From Mytilinidion resinicola (lineage: Eukaryota; Ascomycota; Dothideomycetes; Mytilinidiales; Mytilinidiaceae), in NCBI RefSeq assembly GCF_010093595.1, contig NW_022985441.1, positions 1,748,754 to 1,812,753 on the forward strand: a stretch of DNA of 64,000 nucleotides, written 5' to 3'. The position numbers and the translations under genes are program-made. The notes beneath the pieces are model-generated. The model searched no databases. It was given only the letters and a program-made list of their open reading frames with translations, and was not told where the DNA came from. Below are positions 31,808 to 41,862 of this stretch, in pieces (the first letter of the stretch is position 1; each line of letters opens with the position of its first letter).

Positions 31808-32522
31808 ATGGTGCGCCCCCCGCGTCTCAATCCTCTCATCCATCATATCACCTCATCCGCAACCATCGCTATCCCCAACATCTCCTTATACTGCCTCTTG
31901 CTCCCTCACCCTCTCCCAATATTCACTTCCCCTATACCCCTCCAGCATCAAAAGGCTGAAATGTCTAGACCACCGCCCTCAAATCCATCCGCTCGCTCGC
32001 TCCCCTCCTCGACCGCGTGCTGGTACAGCGTGTCAAGGCCGAGGCTAAGACCGCTGGTGGCATCTTCCTGCCCGAGAGCGCCGTAAAAGAGCTGAACGAG
32101 GCCAAGGTGCTGGCCGTTGGCCCGGGAGGCTTGGATCGGGATGGGAAGCGGATTGCGCCGAGCGTGAAGCCCGGAGACAAAGTTTTGATTCCACAGGTGA
32201 GTTAAGAATTTTCACTATGTTATACGTTGCTACGTTCTTTCTATGGCTAGGTCGTAGGTGCTTTCGGCTATTCCGGGTGAATTGTTGAGGAAAAAGAGGC
32301 AAACCAGGTTTATCGATGGAGTACCTGGACGCATCATTACATTATTCCATTAGGTCTTTAGAACTCATGACTGACAAAGCACTTGTAGTACGGCGGCAGC
32401 CCAATCAAAGTCGGCGAAGAGGAGTACTCTCTGTTCCGCGATCATGAGTATGGCCCTTCTTCCGCTGTCCAAAATCACACAGTCCTAACATCCGCAGACT
32501 CCTAGCCAAGATAAACGAGTAA
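31808..32522 (+). CDS. HSP10: Mitochondrial 10-kDa chaperonin (Hsp10/GroES)
   Basis: Four exons, 31808-31810, 31969-32196, 32389-32447 and 32498-32522, encode 104 residues, the usual family length. Hsp10 is the lid of the mitochondrial Hsp60 folding chamber. Conserved blocks are SLAPLLDRVLVQR, KTAGGIFLPE (the mobile loop that contacts Hsp60), LAVGPGG, KPGDKVLIPQYGG and EEEYSLFRDHELLAKI. The first coding exon is only the ATG, followed by a 158-nt intron; the next ATG (31961) is in the wrong frame and no other start joins to TALKSIRSLAPLL. The second intron is 192 nt, long for this window. Heat-shock elements precede it. Confidence 0.92.
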
Positions 32523-33287
32523 ACACATCTTACCCGCCACGTCTCTATACCCTCTCCCGACCAAGCATGTACCCTACCTGTACAATACCACGCAACCTAC
32601 AAATACAGCACATCCAGCCAATCCCATCCGGCGTTTGTTCGGTCTGGAATAGTTTGGGGCATTTTGAAAGCGTCTTGTCTTCCTCAATTCCCACTCGAAA
32701 ATCTATAATTAGACGGATCGAAAGAGATAGGAAAGAATAAAACACATCTCTGCTCTATTCGATGAATGCCCCGTGATTCAAACCATGTGAAATATCTACG
32801 TGCTGTCCAGGCCCGAAGGATCGCTCTTAGAATCGGTGAGAACAATTCCTCGCCACTCCATGAAGTGCCTCAATACACGAGAAATGGAAGCCAAAATGGT
32901 AGAGAAATGTACATAGATATACTACAGAGCAGTGTCGGTGTACGCTTTCAAGTAAGTGAGGTCGATGAAAGGCTGGTCGACCCTACAATTATATCTTTCT
33001 CTACACAGGCAGAAAGCCCAGAAATCTTCATCACTTCCCATATACTTCCATTCTACCAGAGCACCTGCAGGATTATGATAGAGACTAGACGGCGAAGCAA
33101 GATATGCGTTGCCGCAACGTGTGTATTCATTCATTCGTAATTAGCGTAAGCGGTGAGCCGTAGTTAAGTATGTCTGACCAACCTAAAAGCCGCAAAAAGC
33201 CGCAAATAACTACATAGACCCAACCCAAGAACGCCAAACACACTAGAAGTCATTTGCACAAACTTGGCTACATTACCTGCACAGCGC
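32523..33287. other. Intergenic between convergent genes
   Basis: This is the 3' flank of HSP10 (plus) and of the ankyrin gene (minus). A 124-codon plus-strand frame at 32766-33140 has no recognisable motif. Nothing else is seen. Confidence 0.45.
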
Positions 33288-36170
33288 TCACATAGCCTTG
33301 TTCTTCTTTCCCGTCGCTTTCTTGTCCGCCTTCCTCTGCACCTCTGCCGCGTTGAGTATCTCAAGCAGTTCCTCCCTCTTCCCCGCATCCTCCCCCTCTC
33401 CCTCCTTCATATCTTGCACTCTCTCTAGAGCTGTTAACCCATCATCCGTCGTCCTCGACTCCATCTCAGCCCCATTCCGCAGAAGACATCTCACCTCCCT
33501 CACCAACCCACTACTAACAGCCTGCTGCAACGGCGTCCACCCATCTTTATCTTGGTAATCTACGTTCGCGCCATTAGAGATCAGCACCCACATTACTGCC
33601 GCACTAGCAGCACAACACAACGCAGTCCACGTATCCTCATCCTGTGCCTCCATGTCGACACCCATGTCTGTCAATCGCTCCGCAGCCTCTGGTAGTGAGT
33701 ATTCAGCTGCGATGTGCAATGGCGTGCGGTCACGGCTTGCACGCGCGCTGATATCCGCGCCGGCTTCTAGCAGAATAAGTGCTACGTCTTCCCGTTCGTT
33801 AATTAGAGCAATGTGGAGCGGGCGGTCTGTGTTTGGTACTTGTGCTTCTATATCCGACCCTGCGGTCAGCAGGAGCGTAACACAAGTCCGAGACCCCATT
33901 GCGCAGGCTTCATGAAGAGGTGTCCAGCCTTGATCATCGACGGCAGAGACATCCGCATCCCGGGAAAGCAGCTCCTTTACGGCGTCGTCGAGATCATGTT
34001 TGGCGGCAAAGTGGAGGGGGGTCGCATTTTTCGCTGTTTTGAGGTCGACATTCGCACCTTTGGACAAGAGGTAGAGAGCCGCGGATTCTTGAGCCCAGGT
34101 TAGAGCACACGCGAGAGGTGTGTAGCCTTTTGCGGTTTTAGCTTCGATGTCCAGCTCAGGCTGACACACGAGGAAGGATAGGGCGGAAACGTTGCCTTGG
34201 GCCGCGGCAGCGTGGAAAGCACCAGCCGAAGCGTGGTAGAGTGCGTTCATGTTTGCACCGTGGCGTTGAAGGACGGGAAGCATGCGAAAAGCGAATTGAG
34301 AAGCAAGCAGGAAAGGGGTGACTCCAAACTCGTCAACGGCCTCGAGGTCAGCACCGCGGGTGAGAAGTAACTCAATCAGATCTATACGGTTGCGGAGGAC
34401 GGCGACGTGAAGGATTGTGCTGTTGATGCTATCCCGATCTGCGTTTACGTCTGAGACAGAATCGAGCATACGAATGGCGAGGTCATTCCAGTCGGGGCCA
34501 TCACGGAGGAGAACGATGGAGATAGCAGTGTGACCGGGATCTTTACCGCGATTGATAGAAGCACCGTGAAAGAGGAGCAAGTCAACAATTTCAGTGTCTT
34601 TGCCATCCTTCATAGATAGGATGGCTTCATCGAGAGCGGTGACCTTGCCGCCGTGAAAAGCGTTGATATCGACGCCTGAGTATAGGATCATCTTTATGAT
34701 TGGAATGTTACCGTGGCGAATAGCGTAGCAGAGTGGCGTGCTACCGGATTCGAGCTCAATGTTCATATCGCATTGCTGAGCGATGAGAGCTTCGATAAGC
34801 CCCTCATCAAGCTCCTCGAGCGCATAGTGTAACATTCTGTTCATTGCGAGCGGTTCCACCAAGCGTCCTCCATCTTCAAGAACCCACGTAAGCCAGTCGT
34901 GCTTGCCTGGGTGTGTTTTGCGGAACATCATGCGAGAGTAGCAGAGAGACGTTGTGACCACGAGTGATTTAACCATGGCATGGCCATCCGCCAAAGCGAA
35001 TTGAAGCGCAACACTTTCTTTTGGATAATCCTCGCCGCCCAAATGCTGTAAGAGAACCTGGATTACATCTGAATGTTTCTCGGTTATAGCGAGACGTAGA
35101 GCGTCGCTGTTCTTGTAGGTGGCAGTCGCATCGCAACCATGATCGATCAGTCGCTGGACAACCTTTGCATGGCCCTCTGTAGCAGCAACTTGAATAATTG
35201 ATAGGCCTTTGGGTCTAATGCTAGCGTCTGCGCCGTGAGCCAGCAGAAAGTCGACTACCTCCAGAGAGCCAAAATGGGCGGCGAGAAAGAGGGCTGAATG
35301 GCCAAATGTATCGACGGCATCGATGTCAATACTTGGATCGGCTTTCAGAAACACCCCGGCGGCGTTAACGTGATTATGGCACGCTGCCCAGATCAGCGGG
35401 GTGCCGCCATTCTCACTCCTCACAAGCGGATCAGCACCACGCTTGAGGAGGAGCTCGGCAGCTCTTGCCTGGCCACAGTCGGCTGCTAGAATCAACGGAG
35501 TGCATCCTCGCTTTGACTTTGCCTCAATGTCCATGCCACGGTCCAACAGGAGCTCAATAGCTGCGAGAGCGCCTTCTGATGCAGCCCAATGAAGGGCGTT
35601 TTTCTGCTCCTTCCCAGACACGAACTCGGGATTGGCACCATGATCCAGAAGTAGCTTCATAATCTCAAGATTGGAATCCTTGGCTGTAGCGTGGACCAGT
35701 GGCGGCAAGCTGCAAGAGCGATGATTTACATCGGCGCCTTTGCCGAGCAGTAGCCTCACGATGTCGACATGACCTCGTACGATAGCCATGACGAGGGCAG
35801 TCCAGCCCCTATTAGTCTCTTCCTCGATATTCGCTCCAGCCTCGAGAATTTCGGTGAATTTCACGACATTTCCGTGGTCGGCCGACCCGAAGAAAGCTTC
35901 GTAATCGATGGGGTTGACGACAACGAGATCTTCATCGGCTTCGGAGACCTGATCCCAGGATCCGCAGCTGCAGACATCATCGTCGTTGTCCTCCTGTTTC
36001 TTGCGATGCTTGCCAACATCTTCCTTGGGCTCCTTCTCTTTGTGCTCGGTGATGTTGTCCAGTCTTGTTGCACAGTGCAGGAGGTCGCCTGACAAGTTGT
36101 ATTGCGTTGCAGGCTCAACAGTTAGAGCCTCAATATCTCGGTTCAGCCCGGATAGGTCCTGCTCTGCCAT
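33288..36170 (-). CDS. Large ankyrin-repeat protein
   Basis: One uninterrupted exon of 960 residues from the ATG at 36170 (MAEQDLSGLNRDIEAL). The first 95 residues are acidic and carry no repeat. From about residue 100 to 930 there are some two dozen ankyrin repeats with the TPLHxAA...LLLxxGAD signature, for example TALVMAIVRGHVDIVRLLL near the start and TPLHIAAEYSLPEAAERL near the end. The C-terminal 30 residues are Lys-rich (KKATGKKNKAM). No kinase, HET, NACHT or other effector domain is present, so it is probably a binding scaffold; partners are unknown. The long intron-free frame is unlike its neighbours, which may reflect repeat expansion. It is divergent from het-c, about 0.9 kb between starts. 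Confidence 0.9.
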   Translation of the reverse strand: MAEQDLSGLNRDIEALTVEPATQYNLSGDLLHCATRLDNITEHKEKEPKEDVGKHRKKQEDNDDDVCSCGSWDQVSEADEDLVVVNPIDYEAFFGSADHGNVVKFTEILEAGANIEEETNRGWTALVMAIVRGHVDIVRLLLGKGADVNHRSCSLPPLVHATAKDSNLEIMKLLLDHGANPEFVSGKEQKNALHWAASEGALAAIELLLDRGMDIEAKSKRGCTPLILAADCGQARAAELLLKRGADPLVRSENGGTPLIWAACHNHVNAAGVFLKADPSIDIDAVDTFGHSALFLAAHFGSLEVVDFLLAHGADASIRPKGLSIIQVAATEGHAKVVQRLIDHGCDATATYKNSDALRLAITEKHSDVIQVLLQHLGGEDYPKESVALQFALADGHAMVKSLVVTTSLCYSRMMFRKTHPGKHDWLTWVLEDGGRLVEPLAMNRMLHYALEELDEGLIEALIAQQCDMNIELESGSTPLCYAIRHGNIPIIKMILYSGVDINAFHGGKVTALDEAILSMKDGKDTEIVDLLLFHGASINRGKDPGHTAISIVLLRDGPDWNDLAIRMLDSVSDVNADRDSINSTILHVAVLRNRIDLIELLLTRGADLEAVDEFGVTPFLLASQFAFRMLPVLQRHGANMNALYHASAGAFHAAAAQGNVSALSFLVCQPELDIEAKTAKGYTPLACALTWAQESAALYLLSKGANVDLKTAKNATPLHFAAKHDLDDAVKELLSRDADVSAVDDQGWTPLHEACAMGSRTCVTLLLTAGSDIEAQVPNTDRPLHIALINEREDVALILLEAGADISARASRDRTPLHIAAEYSLPEAAERLTDMGVDMEAQDEDTWTALCCAASAAVMWVLISNGANVDYQDKDGWTPLQQAVSSGLVREVRCLLRNGAEMESRTTDDGLTALERVQDMKEGEGEDAGKREELLEILNAAEVQRKADKKATGKKNKAM

Positions 36171-37069
36171 AATGAATTGCCCTCTCAAATGAATTATACC
36201 TAGGTAGATCTTCGCAGTTTCAGCTTATCGGGCCGCCTCGAGATCAATTCCTGTCGAGAAAAGTTGTTGAGGCACAAGATGCGAATTAAGGAAGTAAATA
36301 GAGCAAAAGAGGGCTACTTAGGGGGGTCAGAAGGCGTCTTGTTGATAAAGGCAAGCGAAGGCAGCAGTGCCCACCTGCAGGTGAGGGCGGAGGATGTGCT
36401 GCTGCGCCATCCCGCCGGTAGTGTCGCCGTCGGGATTGGAGGATACGCAAAAGGCTGACGCTTGCCTGGCGAATGGCTGCATGCATGACTTGATCGCCTT
36501 CAGCTCGCTGCCTGGGACGTGCCGCGTGTCGAAACGGGCGAGCCATGAGGCTGAAGCGTGGAGGTGTGGAGATATCCTTCACTGTTCCGTCTTTTCCAAA
36601 ACGACCTACCGCCAGATGCGTCGCTGAGCACGAATAGACGCGTTGCATGACAGAGCGTGGTTGAGGCTTCAGCTGAAGGCTTGTTGAAAGGGGTTAGTTC
36701 GATAACTAGGGTAGAGCTGATGGAGGGGCACCTTGGAGGGGCACCTTGGAGGGGCATGTGAGCCTTGCGGTGGTAGATGCCTTCAAGACTCGATCAGAAT
36801 ACACCGCTCACCCTCCTTCAGTAGTGCGACCTAGCATGATACACCCTTTGCAACGCACGGGTTACTTCCTCCAGCGCTTTGATAACCCAGGCACACAGGT
36901 GATCTCTGATCTCGCGCCACATTCGATCGGCGCACTCAAACGTCACTGGTGCCCAGGTGTGGACCAACGTTGCTGACGGGGCATAACGGCGCCACATCAC
37001 TTAACCTTTGAACCACCACAACACCTCTCTGTCGCTCTCTTCTCTCACTCTCCCAATCCAACCCTCATT
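36171..37069. promoter_or_regulatory. Divergent spacer, ankyrin gene / het-c
   Basis: This 0.9-kb spacer lies between two outward-facing start codons and must contain both promoters. A CT-rich tract (37021-37060) immediately precedes the het-c ATG, as is common at fungal transcription starts. A 13-bp minisatellite is listed separately. Confidence 0.5.
36721..36756. repeat. 13-bp minisatellite, nearly 3 copies
   Basis: The unit TGGAGGGGCACCT occurs at 36721-36733 and 36734-36746, with a partial third copy at 36747-36756. Each unit contains AGGGG, the core of the stress-response element of yeast. A regulatory role is speculative. Confidence 0.75.
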
Positions 37070-39506
37070 ATGTCGACCTCTAAGTACATCTTTCTCCTGG
37101 CAATCGCCATCCTGGTGCTCTTGCCGGCACCGGCTGCCGCTTTCGGCGCGGGCAACATCGCGTCCATTTCCAAGGTTGAGGGCCACAACTGGCGCCATGG
37201 CGATATCGAGGACATGCTGGCCACGGTCGCCTGTCTGCGAGGCCACAAGTGGAATTCGATGATGATCAAGCGAGTCTACTTTGGCAACTGGCTGCGCGAC
37301 TACTCACAGGCCGTTGATGTTGGCACCCTCAAAGGCGTCCAAGCCGAGACAATCCGTATATTGGTCTGGATCCTTGCATTCATGTCCTTTGGCTATGCTA
37401 CTGCCGAGTTCGAGGTGACTAGTGAGCGCTTGGGTGTTTACCGGCCCGAAGAGCACATCGACAATCCAAAAGACTACGCCGACAACGTGGATGCCACCAA
37501 GTTTGATCCTCGGTTACGGCCTATTGTGTCTCCGCAGGAGCTAGCAATCGATCCGAATACAGGTAGGCAGCATTTTCAGATCTTTCAAGCTCTCAGTTCT
37601 AGTGCTAAGCCGTCTAGGCATGAAAAATTACATTGCAAATGAGTACGGTGGTTGGGCTACATCCGCTGGCTACATCAAGTTCTCGTTCTCCCGAGCAATC
37701 CACTATGGGCGTATGTACACTCATGGCCAAACCCGTGGTCGTGAGGAAGATCTCTGTGAAGCTTTAAGATGCTTGGGCCAAGGCCTACACTGTCTGGAAG
37801 ATTTTGGCGCTCACACTAACTACACCGAACTCGTTCTACGTGAGCTAGGTTTCACAAACGTCTTTGCTCACACCGGAACGGCCAGTCAGATCAATCTCCA
37901 TGGAAAGCACGTCTTTCCTCTTGTCACTGGCACCTTCGGTGGAGTCGACTTCCTGCATTCCGTTCTCGGCGAAGCGAATGATCACTTCACGCAATCTGAA
38001 GTCGACGAAGTAAACACAGCACTGGCAGACGCTGTAGCTGGCAACAATAAGCGCGGCCCCGGTGGTGAATCTGGGTGCGATGCATTGACGGGTCTCCTAT
38101 CTAAAGTCCCGGGCACTGGAAATCTAATAGAGGAGGCTAGGGTACTTCAAGCTCAGTCAGATCGCCAGTTCGAAGAGAACTCTCGAGCCACAAGCGGTGG
38201 CTACAGTCAGGACCCCTACGGTAGCTATGGACAAGATCCATATAACAGCTCTAGAGCTGCTCCAGTCCCCCAACAGCACCAGTCCACGAACTTTGCTGCC
38301 CCTCCTGGCTCTGTGGGAGGCCCTCCAGGACCCGGCATCCCAGGAATGAACCCAAATCTGGACCCGTCCATTATCGTGCCTAAGATCTACCCCATCCTCG
38401 CCTTCCGCGACAATGTCGTCCGATCGATCTCCGCCATTATCTCCAAGATCCCCGGACTGGAGAAGCTCATCGACACCATCACGGAGCGAGTGACACTATT
38501 TGTGCTCTCCCTCCTCGCCCCGTTCATCCAACCCATCATTGCTGCCGCTACAAAGCAGCTAAAGGAAGGATCCTCCGCTGTTGTCGACAGCAGCGCAAAC
38601 CACCAGTACGAGCCATGGACGGATCCGCATTGCACCGACCCGACCCACTCCCTATTGTCCAAAGATCACTTCAGCAATATCCTCAACGAGCCCGCTGGTC
38701 AGGTCGCGGCCGCCATTCTGCAATATGTCGCGCCGCGTATCGTCTATGCCTGGGATCATCCCGACGTTCCAGTCGACCAAGTTCTGAACGATGTTGTCCG
38801 CGTTTTCCACCACCCGGCTATCCGCGATCCCAACTGCGAAGTCCACAGGAGCATGTTCGACGTCGTCAAGCGGTGGGTGGCTGACCGCGGAGACCGTGGA
38901 CATTCCTTGAACAACATCCTCTCGTCTGAGAGCGTACGCGCCGGGAAGAACCACTCTGGTGACAACGACCACTCTCACGGCCAAGGGCAGCATGGGCACT
39001 CTGCTCACCAGGCCAGCGCGGCCCATGGTGGTCAGTCTCAAGGCCAGCAATCTGGGTTTCCCAACCTTTCTAACGTCAACATCCCCGGAATTGGTAACCT
39101 TGGCAAACTCTCCTCGGGACCCTTTTCTCTGCTCAACCCGAACCGCCCACGAGATATTGACTTTGAAGGCGCTAGCTCAGATCCCTATGCTCGTGGTCCG
39201 TCACCGCAGCCATCGCCTGGCTGGGGCACTTTCCAGCCCTACGAGAGCCAGTACGTGGGCGGTTTAGCGCCACAAGACTATGCTTACCAGGCAGCGCAAG
39301 GGGGTGCCTATGATCACGGACAGTATGGTGCTGGTGCTCACGGACAGTATCATGCTAGTGCCGGTGGTCCAGGCGTAGCAGATCACGCGTATACAGTGCC
39401 GACGGCCTATCAGCAAGGGTATGAGCCGTATGGACAACCACCACCGCCGGAAGGCGGACAGGGGCAGTGGAGCGGATATGGAAGTGGCCCTTACACTCAA
39501 TACTAG
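37070..39506 (+). CDS. het-c: Het-C heterokaryon-incompatibility-type protein
   Basis: Exons 37070-37562 and 37618-39506 encode 793 residues. It matches the Neurospora het-c family, whose alleles control vegetative incompatibility in that fungus, although the family is present in most filamentous ascomycetes. Residues 1-24 are a signal peptide (FLLAIAILVLLPAPAAA). The strongly conserved block GHNWRHGDIEDMLATVACL, KRVYFGNWLRDYSQAVDVG and YRPEEHIDNPKDYADN lies in exon 1; the intron (55 nt) falls in DPNT|GMKNYIANEYGGWATS. Exon 2 continues with GQGLHCLEDFGAHTNY, which holds possible metal-binding His/Asp residues, and ends in a Gly/Tyr/Gln/His-rich low-complexity tail of about 200 residues. No HET-domain partner such as pin-c is adjacent; the divergent neighbour is an ankyrin protein. 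Confidence 0.93.
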
Positions 39507-40015
39507 ATGCAGGTCGTGGCGTTTTGAGCTAGGCTGGGATATCATGGCGGTGGTCTGGGGTGTGAAGGTGGAGTCTTGGTAGTGATACGGGATAGGGTGT
39601 TTTACAAGGTAATGAGTGTTCACAGTAACAGATAGTGCGAATTCGGACCCTTAATGCTACTACTCTGATGGCGACCCCAATTCCTTAAAGATACTTCTTT
39701 CTCCGCCTCTTTCGCTCTGACATACCCCTCCAGTTTATGAGTTTTCGTAAAATTGTCTGCTACCGTCGCAAGACCTCCAACACATTCCGACAAATCCAGA
39801 TGAAGTATACTGCAACATGTTCAAACAGTCCGAGAGCTTGCCAGGTTACCTCAGACAGCGTCTTCTAAGACTATACGGCCGGGGCATTAGCTCACTTGCT
39901 TCGGAGTTTGGGTAGGGGGCCCTTTCACGCAGAGGCAACTTAGTGTGCACAGATTTGTCTTCTAGCACTGTAGGCCTCGAAAAGCAGTAAAGCACATGAT
40001 CATCCTTATGCTCCA
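39507..40015. other. Intergenic between convergent genes
   Basis: This is the 3' flank of het-c (plus) and of the SnoaL-like gene (minus). No feature is recognised. Confidence 0.5.
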
Positions 40016-41384
40016 TTACTCGTTCTCCGCCAGTCCTCGGTCAATTAGCGCAGTATCTAAATACGCCTTCACTTGCACCACCTTGCCTTGCCTGTCGAAT
40101 CGTAGAAACCATGCGTAACACTGGTTGTATGGCCTCCCGTTCTTAAACTCTCCTTCGAACTCCGACTCGATAGCCACCCACTCCTGCACTCCACCGCCAG
40201 CGATGTTGACCACCCGCGGCCGGACTGGGCCTTTCATAGCGCGCGTGATGCGGTCCATGCTATTAGCCTTGAATTCTTCGATGCCACGGAAGGTCCCTGT
40301 GGTGTATGCGTTGCGACTAAAAGAATTAAGGTGAGGTCTCTCTGGTGAATGGCGGAGCTTAGCAGCCTGCCAAGCAATAGTGTCGTAAAGGTGTTGTTAT
40401 AAGTGTGATTAGCCTTAGGAATATATATCCTATAATTTTGCGTCACCAGCTGTCATGTTTCGGCCCGAGTGCACAAACCCTCCGTTGGCGTACTGGTTAC
40501 GATTTTGGGAGGAGCACGAACGCTGATCCCACTGTCAACCTTCCTTCTCAATCTTATAAAGAGCGTCTAGGCTTAGCCTAGGTTCGATTCCCGCTCCGAC
40601 CTAGCACAAAAAAAATCAATCATATCATATCACCTTATTTCACCTTCCTCTCCTTCATGAGCGTCTAGGCTTAGCCTGGGTCCAATTCTCGCTCTAACCT
40701 CCTCGCCTGCACAAAACTCCTCTTAACTACTTCACCTTTATCTCCTTCATGAGCGTCCAGGCTTAGCCTGGATCCAATTCCCGCTCTGAATTCCTTTTTT
40801 TCTTTTTGTCCCCTCCCTTTCTCTTTTCACGTGACCACCGCGTTCCCTTTCACAATAAATGATCCACCAGCGTTTGTATTGTTGACGAACTAAAAGACCG
40901 TGGCGATGTAGCGCGAGGCGGGACATCCAAGGCAGATATTGCCTTCAGGAACTGAACTAGACCCGCCATGCCGATCTGACAGCTTTTTCACGTCGCCAAG
41001 GCAGCATTTACTTATTACTCTGGTCCTTTACAGCCCCAGTGGCCAAGCATGGATATGCAGCTACAGACGCAGTAGGTGGAATCAGAACTTAGGACTAGGA
41101 GGACCTATTCTTCGAATGAAGATTACCGTGACTGAGCTGAATTACTGAAAGTACGAGATCCTACCTTGAGGCGTTTACTCTCACCGCTATTACCCCTACT
41201 ATATGCCAAGATAGGTGACGGGAAATCTCAAAGGTAACGTACCCGAGACTATGGAGGAGCCCATGACACTCCACTCAAAGTCTGGGGAGACGTGAGACCA
41301 GAAGGCGTCGTAGTCCCAGTTGCCTGCTGAAGTGAACATTCCGCGAATGTTTTCGGCGGTCGGGTACGGGGTATCTTGTGCCAT
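40016..41384 (-). CDS. SnoaL/NTF2-like small protein with a 0.95-kb intron
   Basis: Exons 41384-41243 and 40296-40016 give 140 residues, the normal length for this fungal SnoaL-like family. The two exons fit without loss: the first ends DFEWSVMGSSIVSG and the second continues TFRGIEEFKANSMDRI, VRPRVVNIAGGGVQEWVAIE, NQCYAWFLRFDRQGKVVQVKAYLDTALI. The fold is a cone-like barrel used by hydroxylases, cyclases and ketosteroid-isomerase-type enzymes; no substrate can be assigned. The intron (41242-40297, 946 nt) has GTACGT and CCACAG borders and keeps the frame, but is far longer than any other in the window and carries three hairpin repeats. If splicing has failed, the gene would be a split pseudogene. 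An alternative AG at 40313 breaks the frame. Confidence 0.75.
40561..40786. repeat. Three hairpin-forming repeats inside an intron
   Basis: Three 36-nt cores lie at 40561-40596, 40659-40694 and 40751-40786 (spacings 98 and 92 nt). Each pairs GAGCG with CGCTC at its ends and has an inner stem CTAGGC-TTA-GCCTAG (copy 1), CTAGGC/GCCTGG (copy 2) or CCAGGC/GCCTGG (copy 3). The stem is thus kept by a compensating change. Copy 1 contains GGTTCGATTCC, a perfect Pol III B-box. Copies 2 and 3 are each preceded by CTCCTTCAT. T-runs follow copy 3. Confidence 0.85.
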
Positions 41385-41862
41385 TTCGGAGAAGGCAATC
41401 AATAATGCAGAATGTTGAGCCGGTAGTTGTGATTTTATCGGATAGATGGGCCCGTGAAAAGACCAATTGCTTTTGCTCTATTGCAAGTCCGGGTATAGCG
41501 GAGATACGGTGGAGATAAGTCCTTACGTTAGAGAAGTATGCATCGAGGCTCATGGGAAAGGCATGGAACTTGCTCGTGCATTTCTCATTGGGTTACCTTT
41601 CAAGGTTGATGTTTGATGTACCATTTCTCTATTGGGGAGGAACTTCGACTTTGCACTTAAGGAAGCATCTAATGATAACGAAGAGCACGACGCTCTCAGG
41701 GCTCGAGTGGTATATCAGTAATGTACATCCAGGCCCATGCCCTTCGGGTGTATTAAGAGGAGAACTTTACGCGCTGCAGATCCAGGGTATCTTCCAATTA
41801 ATTGCCAACAAGAGACAATACACCAGGTCGTCCCGAAGCTAACTCGCATAGCTTAGCATCTG
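41385..41862. other. Intergenic, 0.5 kb
   Basis: This is upstream of the SnoaL-like gene and downstream of the MFS gene, both on the minus strand. No feature is recognised. Confidence 0.5.

Noticed and set aside
32766..33140. 124-codon frame between HSP10 and the ankyrin gene
   Set aside because: No recognisable family; it lies in the shared 3' region of convergent genes.
40561..40600. tRNA gene at the B-box-bearing repeat
   Set aside because: The T-stem does not pair well, no 5' acceptor strand matches and there is no A-box; only a hairpin is supported.
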